From assembly GCA_020442095.1 (NCBI GenBank), contig JAGRKY010000138.1, forward strand, positions 1 through 14,433: 14,433 nt of DNA. Direction: 5' to 3'. A program made the translations under genes and the position numbers. Every line of letters begins with the position of its first letter. Position 1 is the first letter of the stretch. The notes below the pieces were generated by a model. It was given only the letters and a program-made list of their open reading frames with translations. It had not been told where the DNA came from and made no database searches. Source of the stretch: Bauldia sp. Lineage in GTDB: Bacteria; Pseudomonadota; Alphaproteobacteria; Rhizobiales; Kaistiaceae. Below are positions 5,763 to 13,225 of this stretch, piece after piece.

Positions 5763-6776
5763 ATGGCGCGGCTAAGCATGCGCGAACTCGCCGAGAAGCT
5801 CGGGGTCGATCGCGCGACGATCTCGCGGGCGCTGAGCGAGGACAAATCGCATCTCGTCGCGCCGGCGACGCGCGAACGGATTCGCCAGGAGGCGCTCTCG
5901 GCGGGCTATCGGCCGAACCTCACCGCCGCCGCGCTGCGGCGCGGCATTTCGCACACGGTGGGCGTGCTGGTCCCTGACCTCGGCAACGAGATGCTGGTCG
6001 ACATCTTCCGCGACATCGTCCGCCATCTCGATCGCGATCTCACCGGCCAGACGACGACGCCACTGATCGCCGAAACGCTCGACGAGCAGGATACGACGCG
6101 GCGGATGGTCCACACCTTCCTGTCGCGCCGGGTCGACGCGATCATCTCGCTGAGCTCGACCGAGGTCGACAGGGATCTGCTCCTCGATGCGGCCAGCGAA
6201 GTCCCGGTCGTGCTCGCCGTCCGCAGCCTGAGCGGCTCCGACTTCCCGGCGTCGCTCTGCGACGACCGGGCGGGCGGGGCGATGGTCGCCGCGCATTTCG
6301 ACGACCGGGGCCACAAGGTGGTCTGCCAGATCGGGGGGCCGCCGCTATCGGCGACGTTCAAGAACCGCGCCCTCGGCTTCTCGGAGGTCTGCAAGGAACG
6401 GGGCATGCTGGAGATGCCGCTCGGGCTCTCGGCAAGCCATGCGACCTCCGCCGCGGGCAAGGACGTCTTCGAAGCGATCCTCGAGGCCGATCCGCGGCCG
6501 ACGGCGATATTCGCCCATAACGACGCGCTCGCCCTCGGGGCGATCGAGGCGATGCGGTCTCGCGGGCTCCGCTATCCGGACGATTTCGCCATTGCCGGGT
6601 TCAACAACACGCAGATATCGCGTGTCCTCGCGCTTCCCCTGACGACGATCCAGTATCCGATCGAGCAGGTCAGCCGTCATGCGGGCGAGCTCGTGCGGCG
6701 GCTGATCGAGAACCCGGCCGCCGACGTCGAGAGCAAGACCTTCGCGCCCTCGCTGATCGTGCGGGCGTCGACCTAG
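5763..6776 (+). CDS. LacI-family transcriptional regulator (LacI-1)
   Basis: This is a 337-residue DNA-binding regulator with an N-terminal helix-turn-helix (LSMRELAEKLGVDRATISRA, residues 4-23), the LacI signature AGYRPNLTAAALRRG as hinge (47-61), and a periplasmic-binding-protein-like effector domain (VGVLVPDLGN, IFAHNDALALGAIEA, FAIAGFNN). It would bind a small-molecule inducer and control the divergent SDR operon and perhaps itself. ATG at 5763 is chosen because AAGGAGG (5745-5751) precedes it and gives the family's usual length. The longer reading from 5652 adds 37 residues that do not look like a LacI N-terminus. The hinge lacks the standard N..AR.L pattern, having AAAL instead, so its operator may differ from common LacI sites. 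The next gene begins 3 bp after its stop. Confidence 0.93.
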   Translation: MARLSMRELAEKLGVDRATISRALSEDKSHLVAPATRERIRQEALSAGYRPNLTAAALRRGISHTVGVLVPDLGNEMLVDIFRDIVRHLDRDLTGQTTTPLIAETLDEQDTTRRMVHTFLSRRVDAIISLSSTEVDRDLLLDAASEVPVVLAVRSLSGSDFPASLCDDRAGGAMVAAHFDDRGHKVVCQIGGPPLSATFKNRALGFSEVCKERGMLEMPLGLSASHATSAAGKDVFEAILEADPRPTAIFAHNDALALGAIEAMRSRGLRYPDDFAIAGFNNTQISRVLALPLTTIQYPIEQVSRHAGELVRRLIENPAADVESKTFAPSLIVRAST

Positions 6777-6779
6777 CGG

Positions 6780-7922
6780 ATGAACGTTGCCCGCCACGTC
6801 AGTCGTTCCGAGGCGCGCCGGATCTGGCTTCGCGCGCAGCGGCTGGACGTCGAGGTGCCGTTCGGCAGCGGGCCGGACGCGACGCGGCTCGCGACGGAAC
6901 ATCTCGGCTATGTGCAGATCGACACGATCAACGTCATCGAGCGCTCGCATCACCACATCCTGTTCACCCGGATCCCGGATTACCGCCGGGCCGACCTGCA
7001 TCACGCGCAGAGCGTCGACAAGTCGGTCTTCGAATTCTGGACCCATGCCCTTTCCTACGTGCCGACGCGAGATTTCCGCTTCTTCCTTCGGGCGATGCGG
7101 GAGGACTGGCGGCGACACGGCTGGTTCGGCGAGGTGACGCCGGGCGATCTCCGTAAGGTGCTGCGCCGGATCCGCGAGGACGGCGCGCTGACCATTCGAG
7201 ACATCGACGATGACGTGCTGGTCGAGAAGCATCATCCCTGGGCAAGCCGCAAGCCGTCGAAACGCGCGCTGCAACTCGCCTTCCACCAGGGCAAGGTGAC
7301 GATCTGCCAACGCAGCGGGATGCTGAAGACATACGAGCTGATCGACCGCCATTTCGGATGGCGCAAGCCGCCGCGCGCCGCGACGGAGCGCGAGATCCTT
7401 GCCTATCGCCTGGATCGCGGCCTCCGCTCGCAAGGCATCGTCAGCCTCGATTCGCTCTGTCACCTCGACGCGCGGTCGAAGCCGGCGATGCGGCAACTGA
7501 TCGAGTCGCGCCTGCGCCGCCGGGAACTGGTCGCCGTCGCCATCGACGGCCATGGCAAGCCGGAACACTGGGGACGCGCGGAAGACCTCGAGGCGGTGGA
7601 GGCGATCGACGACGGGACCGTCCACATCCTGTCGCCCTTCGATCCCCTGGTCATCCAGCGCAAGCGGCTGAAGCTCTTCTTCGATTACGAGCATCGCTTC
7701 GAGGCCTATGTGCCCAAGGCGAAACGGGTGCTCGGCTATTTCGCCCTGCCGGTGCTCGTCGGCGAGGAGATCGTCGCCGCGCTCGATCTCAAGACCGACC
7801 GCGACAAGCGGAAGCTCCTCGTCCAGAAATGGACGTGGGTGGGGGAGGGCGCTGCCCGCCGGCACAAGAAGGCGATCGAGGATGCACTGCATCGCTTCGA
7901 GCGGTTCCAGCTCGCTGAATGA
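6780..7922 (+). CDS. YcaQ/AlkX-like DNA glycosylase (HTH_42 winged-helix family)
   Basis: This is a 380-residue member of the family formerly called DUF1006, which in Escherichia coli (YcaQ, also named AlkX) and Streptomyces (AlkZ) removes alkylated bases and unhooks DNA interstrand crosslinks. The segment YVQIDTINVIERSHHHILFT (44-63) contains the Q-x-D catalytic pair (Gln46, Asp48) of the YcaQ subgroup; AlkZ has Q-x-Q. The family-typical FEFWTHALSYVP, HPWASRKPSKRALQLAFHQG and ILSPFDPLVIQRKRLKLFFDY follow, so all winged-helix regions are present and the length is normal. No strong Shine-Dalgarno is visible. ATG lies 3 bp after the LacI-1 stop, so translation may be coupled to it. A DNA-repair gene behind a catabolic regulator is odd; the pair may merely share a transcript. 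Family is confident; lesion specificity is not. Confidence 0.9.
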   Translation: MNVARHVSRSEARRIWLRAQRLDVEVPFGSGPDATRLATEHLGYVQIDTINVIERSHHHILFTRIPDYRRADLHHAQSVDKSVFEFWTHALSYVPTRDFRFFLRAMREDWRRHGWFGEVTPGDLRKVLRRIREDGALTIRDIDDDVLVEKHHPWASRKPSKRALQLAFHQGKVTICQRSGMLKTYELIDRHFGWRKPPRAATEREILAYRLDRGLRSQGIVSLDSLCHLDARSKPAMRQLIESRLRRRELVAVAIDGHGKPEHWGRAEDLEAVEAIDDGTVHILSPFDPLVIQRKRLKLFFDYEHRFEAYVPKAKRVLGYFALPVLVGEEIVAALDLKTDRDKRKLLVQKWTWVGEGAARRHKKAIEDALHRFERFQLAE

Positions 7923-7956
7923 CCTTTGGCGACGCCAGGACCGGGCGCGGGGCCGG

Positions 7957-7990
7957 TTGACGATCGGCCGAGGAAAATTTAACGTTAAAT
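7957..7990 (+). promoter_or_regulatory. Candidate promoter with overlapping palindromic operator for the hyuAB operon
   Basis: TTGACG (7957-7962, five of six matches to the -35 consensus) is followed after exactly 17 bp by TAACGT (7980-7985), which keeps the most conserved -10 bases TA...T. A perfect 14-bp palindrome ATTTAACGTTAAAT (7977-7990) covers the -10. Its AACGTT core with central CG is what LacI/PurR/GntR-type repressors recognise. The site lies in the 232-bp gap before HyuA and would block RNA polymerase when bound. The most likely ligand is the LacI regulator embedded in the same operon (12116-13174). No experimental support is available. Confidence 0.55.
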
Positions 7991-8025
7991 AACAAAGGAA
8001 TGGTCCAAAGCTCATAGGTGTGGCG

Positions 8026-8103
8026 GTGAATCTTTCGGCCGATTTGAAGCAGAAACTCTATGCTGCGGTCCTGTCCGACGGTGGACACATCGTCCACATG
8101 TGA
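8026..8103 (+). CDS. Possible 25-residue leader ORF upstream of HyuA
   Basis: A short GTG-started ORF (MNLSADLKQKLYAAVLSDGG then HIVHM) sits between the candidate promoter and HyuA. It has only a weak ribosome binding site. Its last codons overlap two competing hairpins: TGTCC (8072-8076) with GGACA (8083-8087), or GTGGAC (8081-8086) with GTCCAC (8092-8097). The composition looks protein-like, but the ORF is short enough to be chance. It is recorded as a possible leader peptide; I recognise no family. Confidence 0.2.
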   Translation: MNLSADLKQKLYAAVLSDGGHIVHM

Positions 8104-8154
8104 GCGGGGACTCCTTCCCGCAATTCGCCGAAAACAAACCGGAGACAGCGTTCC

Positions 8155-10287
8155 GTGACCGATGTCGAGACCAGCGATCCATCCCGCTCCGCCCCGGCCG
8201 GCTCATCCGGCGGGGGATTGCGCTTCGCGGTCGATACCGGCGGCACTTTCACGGACCTGATCGTCGGCGAGGCTGACGGCAGCGTCGGCATCTACAAGGC
8301 CGCGACGACCCCGGCCGATCCGGCCGCGGGCGTGCTCGATGCGCTGGCAATCGCCGCCGCCGATGCGGGGGAGAGCCTCGAGGCCTATCTCGGCCGGGCC
8401 GAGTCGATGGTCCACGGGACGACGCACGCGATCAACGCGATCGTCACCGGGCGGACCGCGCGCACCGCGCTGCTGACGACGAAGGGGCATCCCGACACGC
8501 TGGTCTTCCGCGAAGGCGGCCGGCAGGAGGCGTTCAACTTCACGGTGCCCTATCCGGAGCCGTTCATTCCGAAGGCGCTGACCCATGAGGTGAGCGAACG
8601 GATGCTGCGCGACGGGTCCGCCCATATCGCCCTCGACGAGGCGGAGGTGGTCGGCCTGCTGAAGCGGCTCGGAGACGACGGTGTGGAAGCGATCGCCGTC
8701 TGCCTGCTCTGGTCGATCGTCAATCCGGCGCACGAACTGGCGATCGGCCGGCTGATCGAGGCGCATCTTCCGGGCATTCCCTACACCCTCTCGCATCGCA
8801 TCAACCCGTCGATCCGCGAATACCGGCGGGCGATGTCGACCTGCCTCGACGCGTCGCTGAAGCCGATCATGGGGGCCTATATGAGCGGCCTCGAGGAGCG
8901 GTTGGCGGGCGCCGGCTTCAAGGGACGGCTGCTCGTCGTCACGTCGCAAGGCGGCGTCATGGACGCAGCGCATGTCGCGCAGGCGCCGGTCCACCTGATC
9001 AATTCGGGGCCGAGCATGGGGCCGGTCGGGGCCCGCGCCTATGCCGGCGGGACCAGGTCCGAGACGCTGATCGTCGGCGACACCGGCGGGACGACCTTCG
9101 ACGTCTCGCTGGTCAGGGCGGGACGCATCCCGCGCACCCGAGAAACCTGGCTCGGTCGGCCGCTGTCGAGCCACATGACCGGCATGCCCTCGGTCGATAC
9201 CAAGAGCATCGGCGCCGGCGGCGGCTCGATCGCCTGGGTCGATACGGGCGGGCTCCTCCATGTCGGGCCGATCAGCGCCGGCGCGGTGCCGGGGCCGGTG
9301 GCCTACGGGCAGGGCGGTACCCGGCCGACGGTCACCGACGCGTCGATCGTCCTCGGCTTCATCGACGCCTCCTTCTTCCTCGGCGGGCGGATGTCGCTCG
9401 ACCGGGAGGCAGCCGTCGAGGCGGTGCGGCGCGACGTGGCGGAGCCGCTTGGGCTGACGGTCGAGGAGGGAGCCGCCGCGATCATCGGCCTCGCGACGGA
9501 GAACATGGTCCAGGCGATCATGGGGATCACGGTCAACCAGGGCATCGACCCGGCCACCGCGGCTTTCGTCGCCGGCGGCGGCGCGGCCGGGATCAACGCC
9601 GTCGCGATCGGCCTCAGGCTCGGCTGCCATACGGTGCTGGTTCCGGAGACCGGGGCGGTGCTTGCGGCCGCGGGCGCACTGGTCTCCGACCTGATGGCGC
9701 ACCACCAGGCGATGTTCCATACCGACAGCCGCGCCTTCGACATCGAGGGCGTCAATTCGGTGCTCGCCGATCTCGAGAGCCGGTGCCGCGACTTCGCCGC
9801 GACGACGGGCACGGACCCCGCCGCGGTCGAGATCGACTGGTCGACCGAGGCGCGCTACCCGGACCAGGCCTGGGAGATCGACGTGCCGCTACGCGCCGGC
9901 CGGTTCCGAGGGCTGGAAGACGTCGCGGCGCTGGTCGAGGACTTCCACAAGACGCACCGCGAGATCTTCGCGGTTGACGATCCGAGTTCGGCGATCGAGA
10001 CGGTCGGCTGGAACGCGACGGTCCGCTGCAGGATCGGCACCGACCGGCCGGGCCGGATCCGGGTGCCGGCGTCGTTGGAGCCGCTGGCGCGCCGCCAGGT
10101 CTATTTCACGGGCAAGGGCTGGACCGACACGGCGGTGCATCGCTTCGAGGCGTTGACGGAGGCCGACCGGATCGTCGGTCCGGCAGTCGTCGAATCCGAT
10201 TTCACCTCGGTCGTCATCGATCCCGGGACGACCGCCCGGCGCGATGCGATGGGCACCCTCGTCATCGACCTCGGCAGCCAGGAGTAG
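8155..10287 (+). CDS. hyuA: Hydantoinase/oxoprolinase family subunit A (ATP-dependent, HyuA-like)
   Basis: This is a 710-residue ATP-binding subunit that, with HyuB, would couple ATP hydrolysis to opening of a cyclic amide (N-methylhydantoin, 5-oxoproline, caprolactam and related rings) or, in relatives, carboxylation of acetone. The N-terminal actin-like ATP site FAVDTGGTFTDLI (24-36), VHGTTHAINAI (86-96), the second phosphate site GDTGGTTFDVS (308-318), SIGAGGGSIAW (351-361), and the long hallmark GPISAGAVPGPVAYGQGG (371-388) are all intact. The first 20 residues are a Ser/Pro/Gly-rich tail not typical of the family core. The start is GTG at 8155 with GGAG 10 nt upstream. The stop is 4 bp before HyuB, indicating a stoichiometric pair. 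The family is certain; the substrate cannot be read directly, and the downstream formamidase-like gene suggests an amide or lactam. Confidence 0.94.
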   Translation: MTDVETSDPSRSAPAGSSGGGLRFAVDTGGTFTDLIVGEADGSVGIYKAATTPADPAAGVLDALAIAAADAGESLEAYLGRAESMVHGTTHAINAIVTGRTARTALLTTKGHPDTLVFREGGRQEAFNFTVPYPEPFIPKALTHEVSERMLRDGSAHIALDEAEVVGLLKRLGDDGVEAIAVCLLWSIVNPAHELAIGRLIEAHLPGIPYTLSHRINPSIREYRRAMSTCLDASLKPIMGAYMSGLEERLAGAGFKGRLLVVTSQGGVMDAAHVAQAPVHLINSGPSMGPVGARAYAGGTRSETLIVGDTGGTTFDVSLVRAGRIPRTRETWLGRPLSSHMTGMPSVDTKSIGAGGGSIAWVDTGGLLHVGPISAGAVPGPVAYGQGGTRPTVTDASIVLGFIDASFFLGGRMSLDREAAVEAVRRDVAEPLGLTVEEGAAAIIGLATENMVQAIMGITVNQGIDPATAAFVAGGGAAGINAVAIGLRLGCHTVLVPETGAVLAAAGALVSDLMAHHQAMFHTDSRAFDIEGVNSVLADLESRCRDFAATTGTDPAAVEIDWSTEARYPDQAWEIDVPLRAGRFRGLEDVAALVEDFHKTHREIFAVDDPSSAIETVGWNATVRCRIGTDRPGRIRVPASLEPLARRQVYFTGKGWTDTAVHRFEALTEADRIVGPAVVESDFTSVVIDPGTTARRDAMGTLVIDLGSQE

Positions 10288-10291
10288 CGCC

Positions 10292-12058
10292 ATGGAACAG
10301 AGCCCGAAGATCGGCGGCGTGCAGATGGCGGTGCTGACCGCCCGCTTCGAGGGCATCGCCCACAAGATGGCGAATACGCTCCACCGCACCGGCCGGTCCG
10401 GCATCCTGACGATCGCGCGCGACTTCTCCTGCGTGATCCTGACCGCCAACCACGAGCTGCTGACGGCGTCCGACAGCCTGCCGATCCATGTGCTCCGCGG
10501 GCCGGAGATCATGTGCCGGACGATGACCGACAACCATCCGGAGCTGCGGCGGGGTGACGCCTATCTGCACAACTCGCCTTATCACGGATGCACCCATCCG
10601 GCCGACCATTCGATCCTGATCCCGGTGATCGACGACGACGGCATCCACCGCTTCACGGTGCTGGCCAAGGGCCATCAGGCCGACTGCGGCAACGCGCTGC
10701 CGACCACCTATATGGGCGCAGCCAAGGACGTCTACGGCGAGGGGGCGCTGATCTTCCCGGCAGTGAAGATCCAGAGCGACTACCAGCACAACATGGACCT
10801 GGTGCGGATGTGCCGGATGCGGATCCGGGTGCCTGACCAGTGGTGGGGCGACTATCTCGCGACGCTTGGAGCGGCGCGGGTGGGCGAGCGGGAAATCCTC
10901 GCGCTCGGGCGCGAGGTCGGCTGGGAAGCGCTGGAAGCCTATTGCAGGGCCTGGTTCGACTACAGCGAACAGCGGATGGTCGACGTGATCCGGGCGATGC
11001 CGAAGGGAACGATCACCCGCAAGAGCCGCCACGACCCGTTCCCGGCGACGCCCGCCGATGGCGTCGAGATCAAGGTGACGGTCGACGTCCAGCCGGACAA
11101 CGCGATGATCGAGGTCGACCTTCGCGACAATCCGGACTGTATGGAAAACGGCATCAACCTGTCCGAAGGTTGCGCGCTCTCGGCGCCGATGGTCGGCATC
11201 TTCAATTCTATCGACCATACGGTTCCGAAGAACGAGGGCAGTTTCCGCCGGATCAGGGTTCACCTGCGGGACGGCTGCGCGGTCGGGCGGCCGTTCCATC
11301 CGACCTCATGCTCGGTGGCGACGACCAATCTCGCCGACCGCGTCGCCAACCCGGTGCAGTGCGCGATCGCCGAACTCGCCGACGGCCTCGGCATGGCGGA
11401 GACCGGGGCGGTGATTCCGCCATCGTCCGGGGTGATCTCGGGCATCCATGACGGCGAGCCCTTCGTCAACGAGGTCTATCTCGGCTGCACCGGCGGCGCC
11501 GGCACGCCGACGACCGACGGCTGGCTGACCATCCTCCATGTCGGCAATGCCGGCATGTGCTACCAGGATTCGATCGAGATCGACGAGCTGCGGCATCCGA
11601 TCCTCGTTCACGAACGGCGGCTGATGCCGGACACCGAAGGCGCCGGCCGGTTTCGCGGGGCGCTTGGCGCCTATTCGGAATTCTCGCCGCTCGGCTGCGA
11701 GATGACCGTCGCCTATGTCAGCGACGGCAACGCCAATCCCGCCGCCGGCACGCGTGGCGGCCGCCATGGCGGGCCTTCGTCGCAATTCCGCAAGCTCGCC
11801 GACGGCACGCTGGAGCCGGTGCCGGGATGCGCCGAGGTGGTGATCGGTCCCGACCAGGCGATGGTGTCGATCAGCTGCGGCGGTGGTGGTTACGGGCCGC
11901 CGGCGGAGCGAGCCCCGGAGCGGGTCGTGAGCGACGTCCGCGAGGGATGGGTCAGCCGGGAAAGGGCCGAGAGCGTCTATCGCGTCGCACTGACCGCGGC
12001 GCTCGACCTCGACGCGGAGAGGACGGCGCTGCTACGCAACGACGTCCGGCCGGCCTGA
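10292..12058 (+). CDS. hyuB: Hydantoinase/oxoprolinase family subunit B (HyuB-like)
   Basis: This is a 588-residue catalytic partner of HyuA. The segment RFEGIAHKMANTLHRTGRSG (18-37) is the family opening. By analogy with the metal site of the acetone carboxylase alpha subunit (His-x-x-Asp plus a later His), His102, Asp105 (THPADHS) and His128 (AKGHQADCGN) look like the metal ligands and are conserved. The usual NDPY before this site reads NSPY (94-97). The C-terminal half has NLSEGCALSAPM, PTSCSVATTNLADRV, GTRGGRHGGPSS and ISCGGGGYG, all typical. ATG at 10292 with GGAG 7 nt upstream is preferred; the in-frame ATG at 10244 would overlap HyuA and place 16 atypical residues in front. It is immediately followed by a LacI-family gene 57 bp downstream, in the same direction. 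Confidence 0.94.
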   Translation: MEQSPKIGGVQMAVLTARFEGIAHKMANTLHRTGRSGILTIARDFSCVILTANHELLTASDSLPIHVLRGPEIMCRTMTDNHPELRRGDAYLHNSPYHGCTHPADHSILIPVIDDDGIHRFTVLAKGHQADCGNALPTTYMGAAKDVYGEGALIFPAVKIQSDYQHNMDLVRMCRMRIRVPDQWWGDYLATLGAARVGEREILALGREVGWEALEAYCRAWFDYSEQRMVDVIRAMPKGTITRKSRHDPFPATPADGVEIKVTVDVQPDNAMIEVDLRDNPDCMENGINLSEGCALSAPMVGIFNSIDHTVPKNEGSFRRIRVHLRDGCAVGRPFHPTSCSVATTNLADRVANPVQCAIAELADGLGMAETGAVIPPSSGVISGIHDGEPFVNEVYLGCTGGAGTPTTDGWLTILHVGNAGMCYQDSIEIDELRHPILVHERRLMPDTEGAGRFRGALGAYSEFSPLGCEMTVAYVSDGNANPAAGTRGGRHGGPSSQFRKLADGTLEPVPGCAEVVIGPDQAMVSISCGGGGYGPPAERAPERVVSDVREGWVSRERAESVYRVALTAALDLDAERTALLRNDVRPA

Positions 12059-12099
12059 TTTGCGTCGCGGGCAATGGAGCGGCAAGGCCGGGGCCGATC

Positions 12100-12105
12100 A
12101 GGAGG
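12100..12105 (+). promoter_or_regulatory. Ribosome binding site of LacI-2 (decides the start)
   Basis: AGGAGG, 10 nt before the ATG at 12116. It lies inside the longer in-frame reading from 12074 and therefore argues against it. Confidence 0.8.
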
Positions 12106-12115
12106 CAGTCTGTCG

Positions 12116-13174
12116 ATGAAAGCGGACCGGTCGCGCCCACAGCGGGGACGCCCGCCGACGCTGCGGGACGTCGCCGCCTATGCGGACGTATCGATGATGA
12201 CGGTTTCCAACGTCATCAACGAGCGGACGGCGCGGGTTTCGGAGCAGACACGAGTCCGTATCCTCGCCGCGATCGACAAGCTCGGCTACCGGCCGCAGCG
12301 CAGCGCCCGGGGCTTGCGCATGCAGCGCGAATACGCGATCGGCCTGACCATCGTCCGCCCCGACCGCCGTTTCCTCGACGATCCCTACGTCACCGAAGTC
12401 GCGGCGGGGATGAGCAATCGCCTCGCCGCGGCCGGCTACGGACTTATGGTCAACGGGGTCACCGACGTCGACGGTCTGAAGGCGCTGCTCACCCATGCCT
12501 CGAATGTCGACGGCCTCGCGGTGATGGCATCCGGTCCGCGCCCCGGGCGCGAGGAAGTCTACCGGCTCCTCGAGCGGCTGCACCATCCGCTGGCGATCAT
12601 CCAGGACGACATGGCCGGCCTCGCCGACACATGCTGTTTCATCCAGGACGACGAGACGGGCGCGCGGATGATCACCGAGCAGGTGATCGCGGCGGGGGCC
12701 CGCACGCTGTTCTTTGCCGCGCCGGATCACCTCTGGCCGGCAGTGGAGCGCCGCGAGGCGGGCGTGCGCGCCGCGGCGCGCAGGCGCGCGAAGGTAATGC
12801 GGATCGGATGCAACGAAGCCGATTTCCAGGGCAGCATCGCAACCATCCTCGCCGCCTTCGAGCGCCGCGGCGTGCCGGATGCGGTGGTCGGAGCCAACGA
12901 CCAGATCGGTATCGCCGCGATCCATGCGGCCATGCAGCGAGGGCTCGTGGTTCCCGACGACCTGATGGTCACCGGCTTCAACGCTTTCCCGTTTCGCCAG
13001 TTCTCCGGACCGTTGATATCGAGCATGCGTTCACCGGCCTATGCGCTTGGCGAAGCCGCGGCGGTAGGGTTGCTGAGCCGGATCGACGGCGAAGGCTTCG
13101 AGACGACGAAGCAGGTCCTGCCGGTGGTGCCGGCCGAAGGCGTGACCATCCGGATGTGCCGGGAGACGTTATGA
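12116..13174 (+). CDS. LacI-family transcriptional regulator (LacI-2), within the hyuAB operon
   Basis: This is a 352-residue regulator. A basic N-terminal tail (MKADRSRPQRGRPP) precedes a textbook LacI helix-turn-helix TLRDVAAYADVSMMTVSNVI (15-34). The hinge LGYRPQRSARGLRMQ (56-70) has the AR.LR pattern that inserts into a central CG of the operator. The rest is a periplasmic-binding-like effector domain (AIGLTIVRPDRRF, VVGANDQIGIAAIHAAMQRG, VTGFNAFPFR). It probably represses the operon containing it through the palindrome at 7977-7990, with a substrate or intermediate as inducer. ATG at 12116 is chosen for its AGGAGG site; the reading from 12074 adds 14 residues. It is flanked by HyuB (57 bp) and the formamidase-like gene (51 bp), all co-directional, so it is likely co-transcribed and autoregulated. 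Confidence 0.94.
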   Translation: MKADRSRPQRGRPPTLRDVAAYADVSMMTVSNVINERTARVSEQTRVRILAAIDKLGYRPQRSARGLRMQREYAIGLTIVRPDRRFLDDPYVTEVAAGMSNRLAAAGYGLMVNGVTDVDGLKALLTHASNVDGLAVMASGPRPGREEVYRLLERLHHPLAIIQDDMAGLADTCCFIQDDETGARMITEQVIAAGARTLFFAAPDHLWPAVERREAGVRAAARRRAKVMRIGCNEADFQGSIATILAAFERRGVPDAVVGANDQIGIAAIHAAMQRGLVVPDDLMVTGFNAFPFRQFSGPLISSMRSPAYALGEAAAVGLLSRIDGEGFETTKQVLPVVPAEGVTIRMCRETL

Positions 13175-13180
13175 TCGCCG

Positions 13181-13198
13181 CGCGCATCCCGATGCGCG
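13181..13198 (+). repeat. Perfect hairpin between LacI-2 and the formamidase-like gene
   Basis: CGCGCAT (13181-13187) pairs with ATGCGCG (13192-13198) around CCCG. It lies 7 bp after the LacI-2 stop and 27 bp before the next start; there is no T-run, so read-through is expected. It may lower or stabilise expression at this junction. Confidence 0.45.
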
Positions 13199-13225
13199 GC
13201 AGTTGATCCTCGGAGAACCGTGACC

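Noticed and set aside
5652..6776. A 374-residue version of LacI-1 starting at 5652
   Set aside because: The added N-terminus is unlike the family, and AAGGAGG directly supports ATG at 5763.
7951..7969. GGCCG...CGGCC inverted repeat as an intrinsic terminator after the YcaQ-like gene
   Set aside because: Only 5 bp of stem with a 9-nt loop and no immediate T-run. It also contains the TTGACG of the proposed promoter.
10244..12058. Longer HyuB starting at 10244
   Set aside because: It would overlap the end of HyuA and precede the obvious ribosome binding site and ATG at 10292.
12074..13174. Longer LacI-2 starting at 12074
   Set aside because: No good ribosome binding site precedes it, while AGGAGG sits before ATG 12116.
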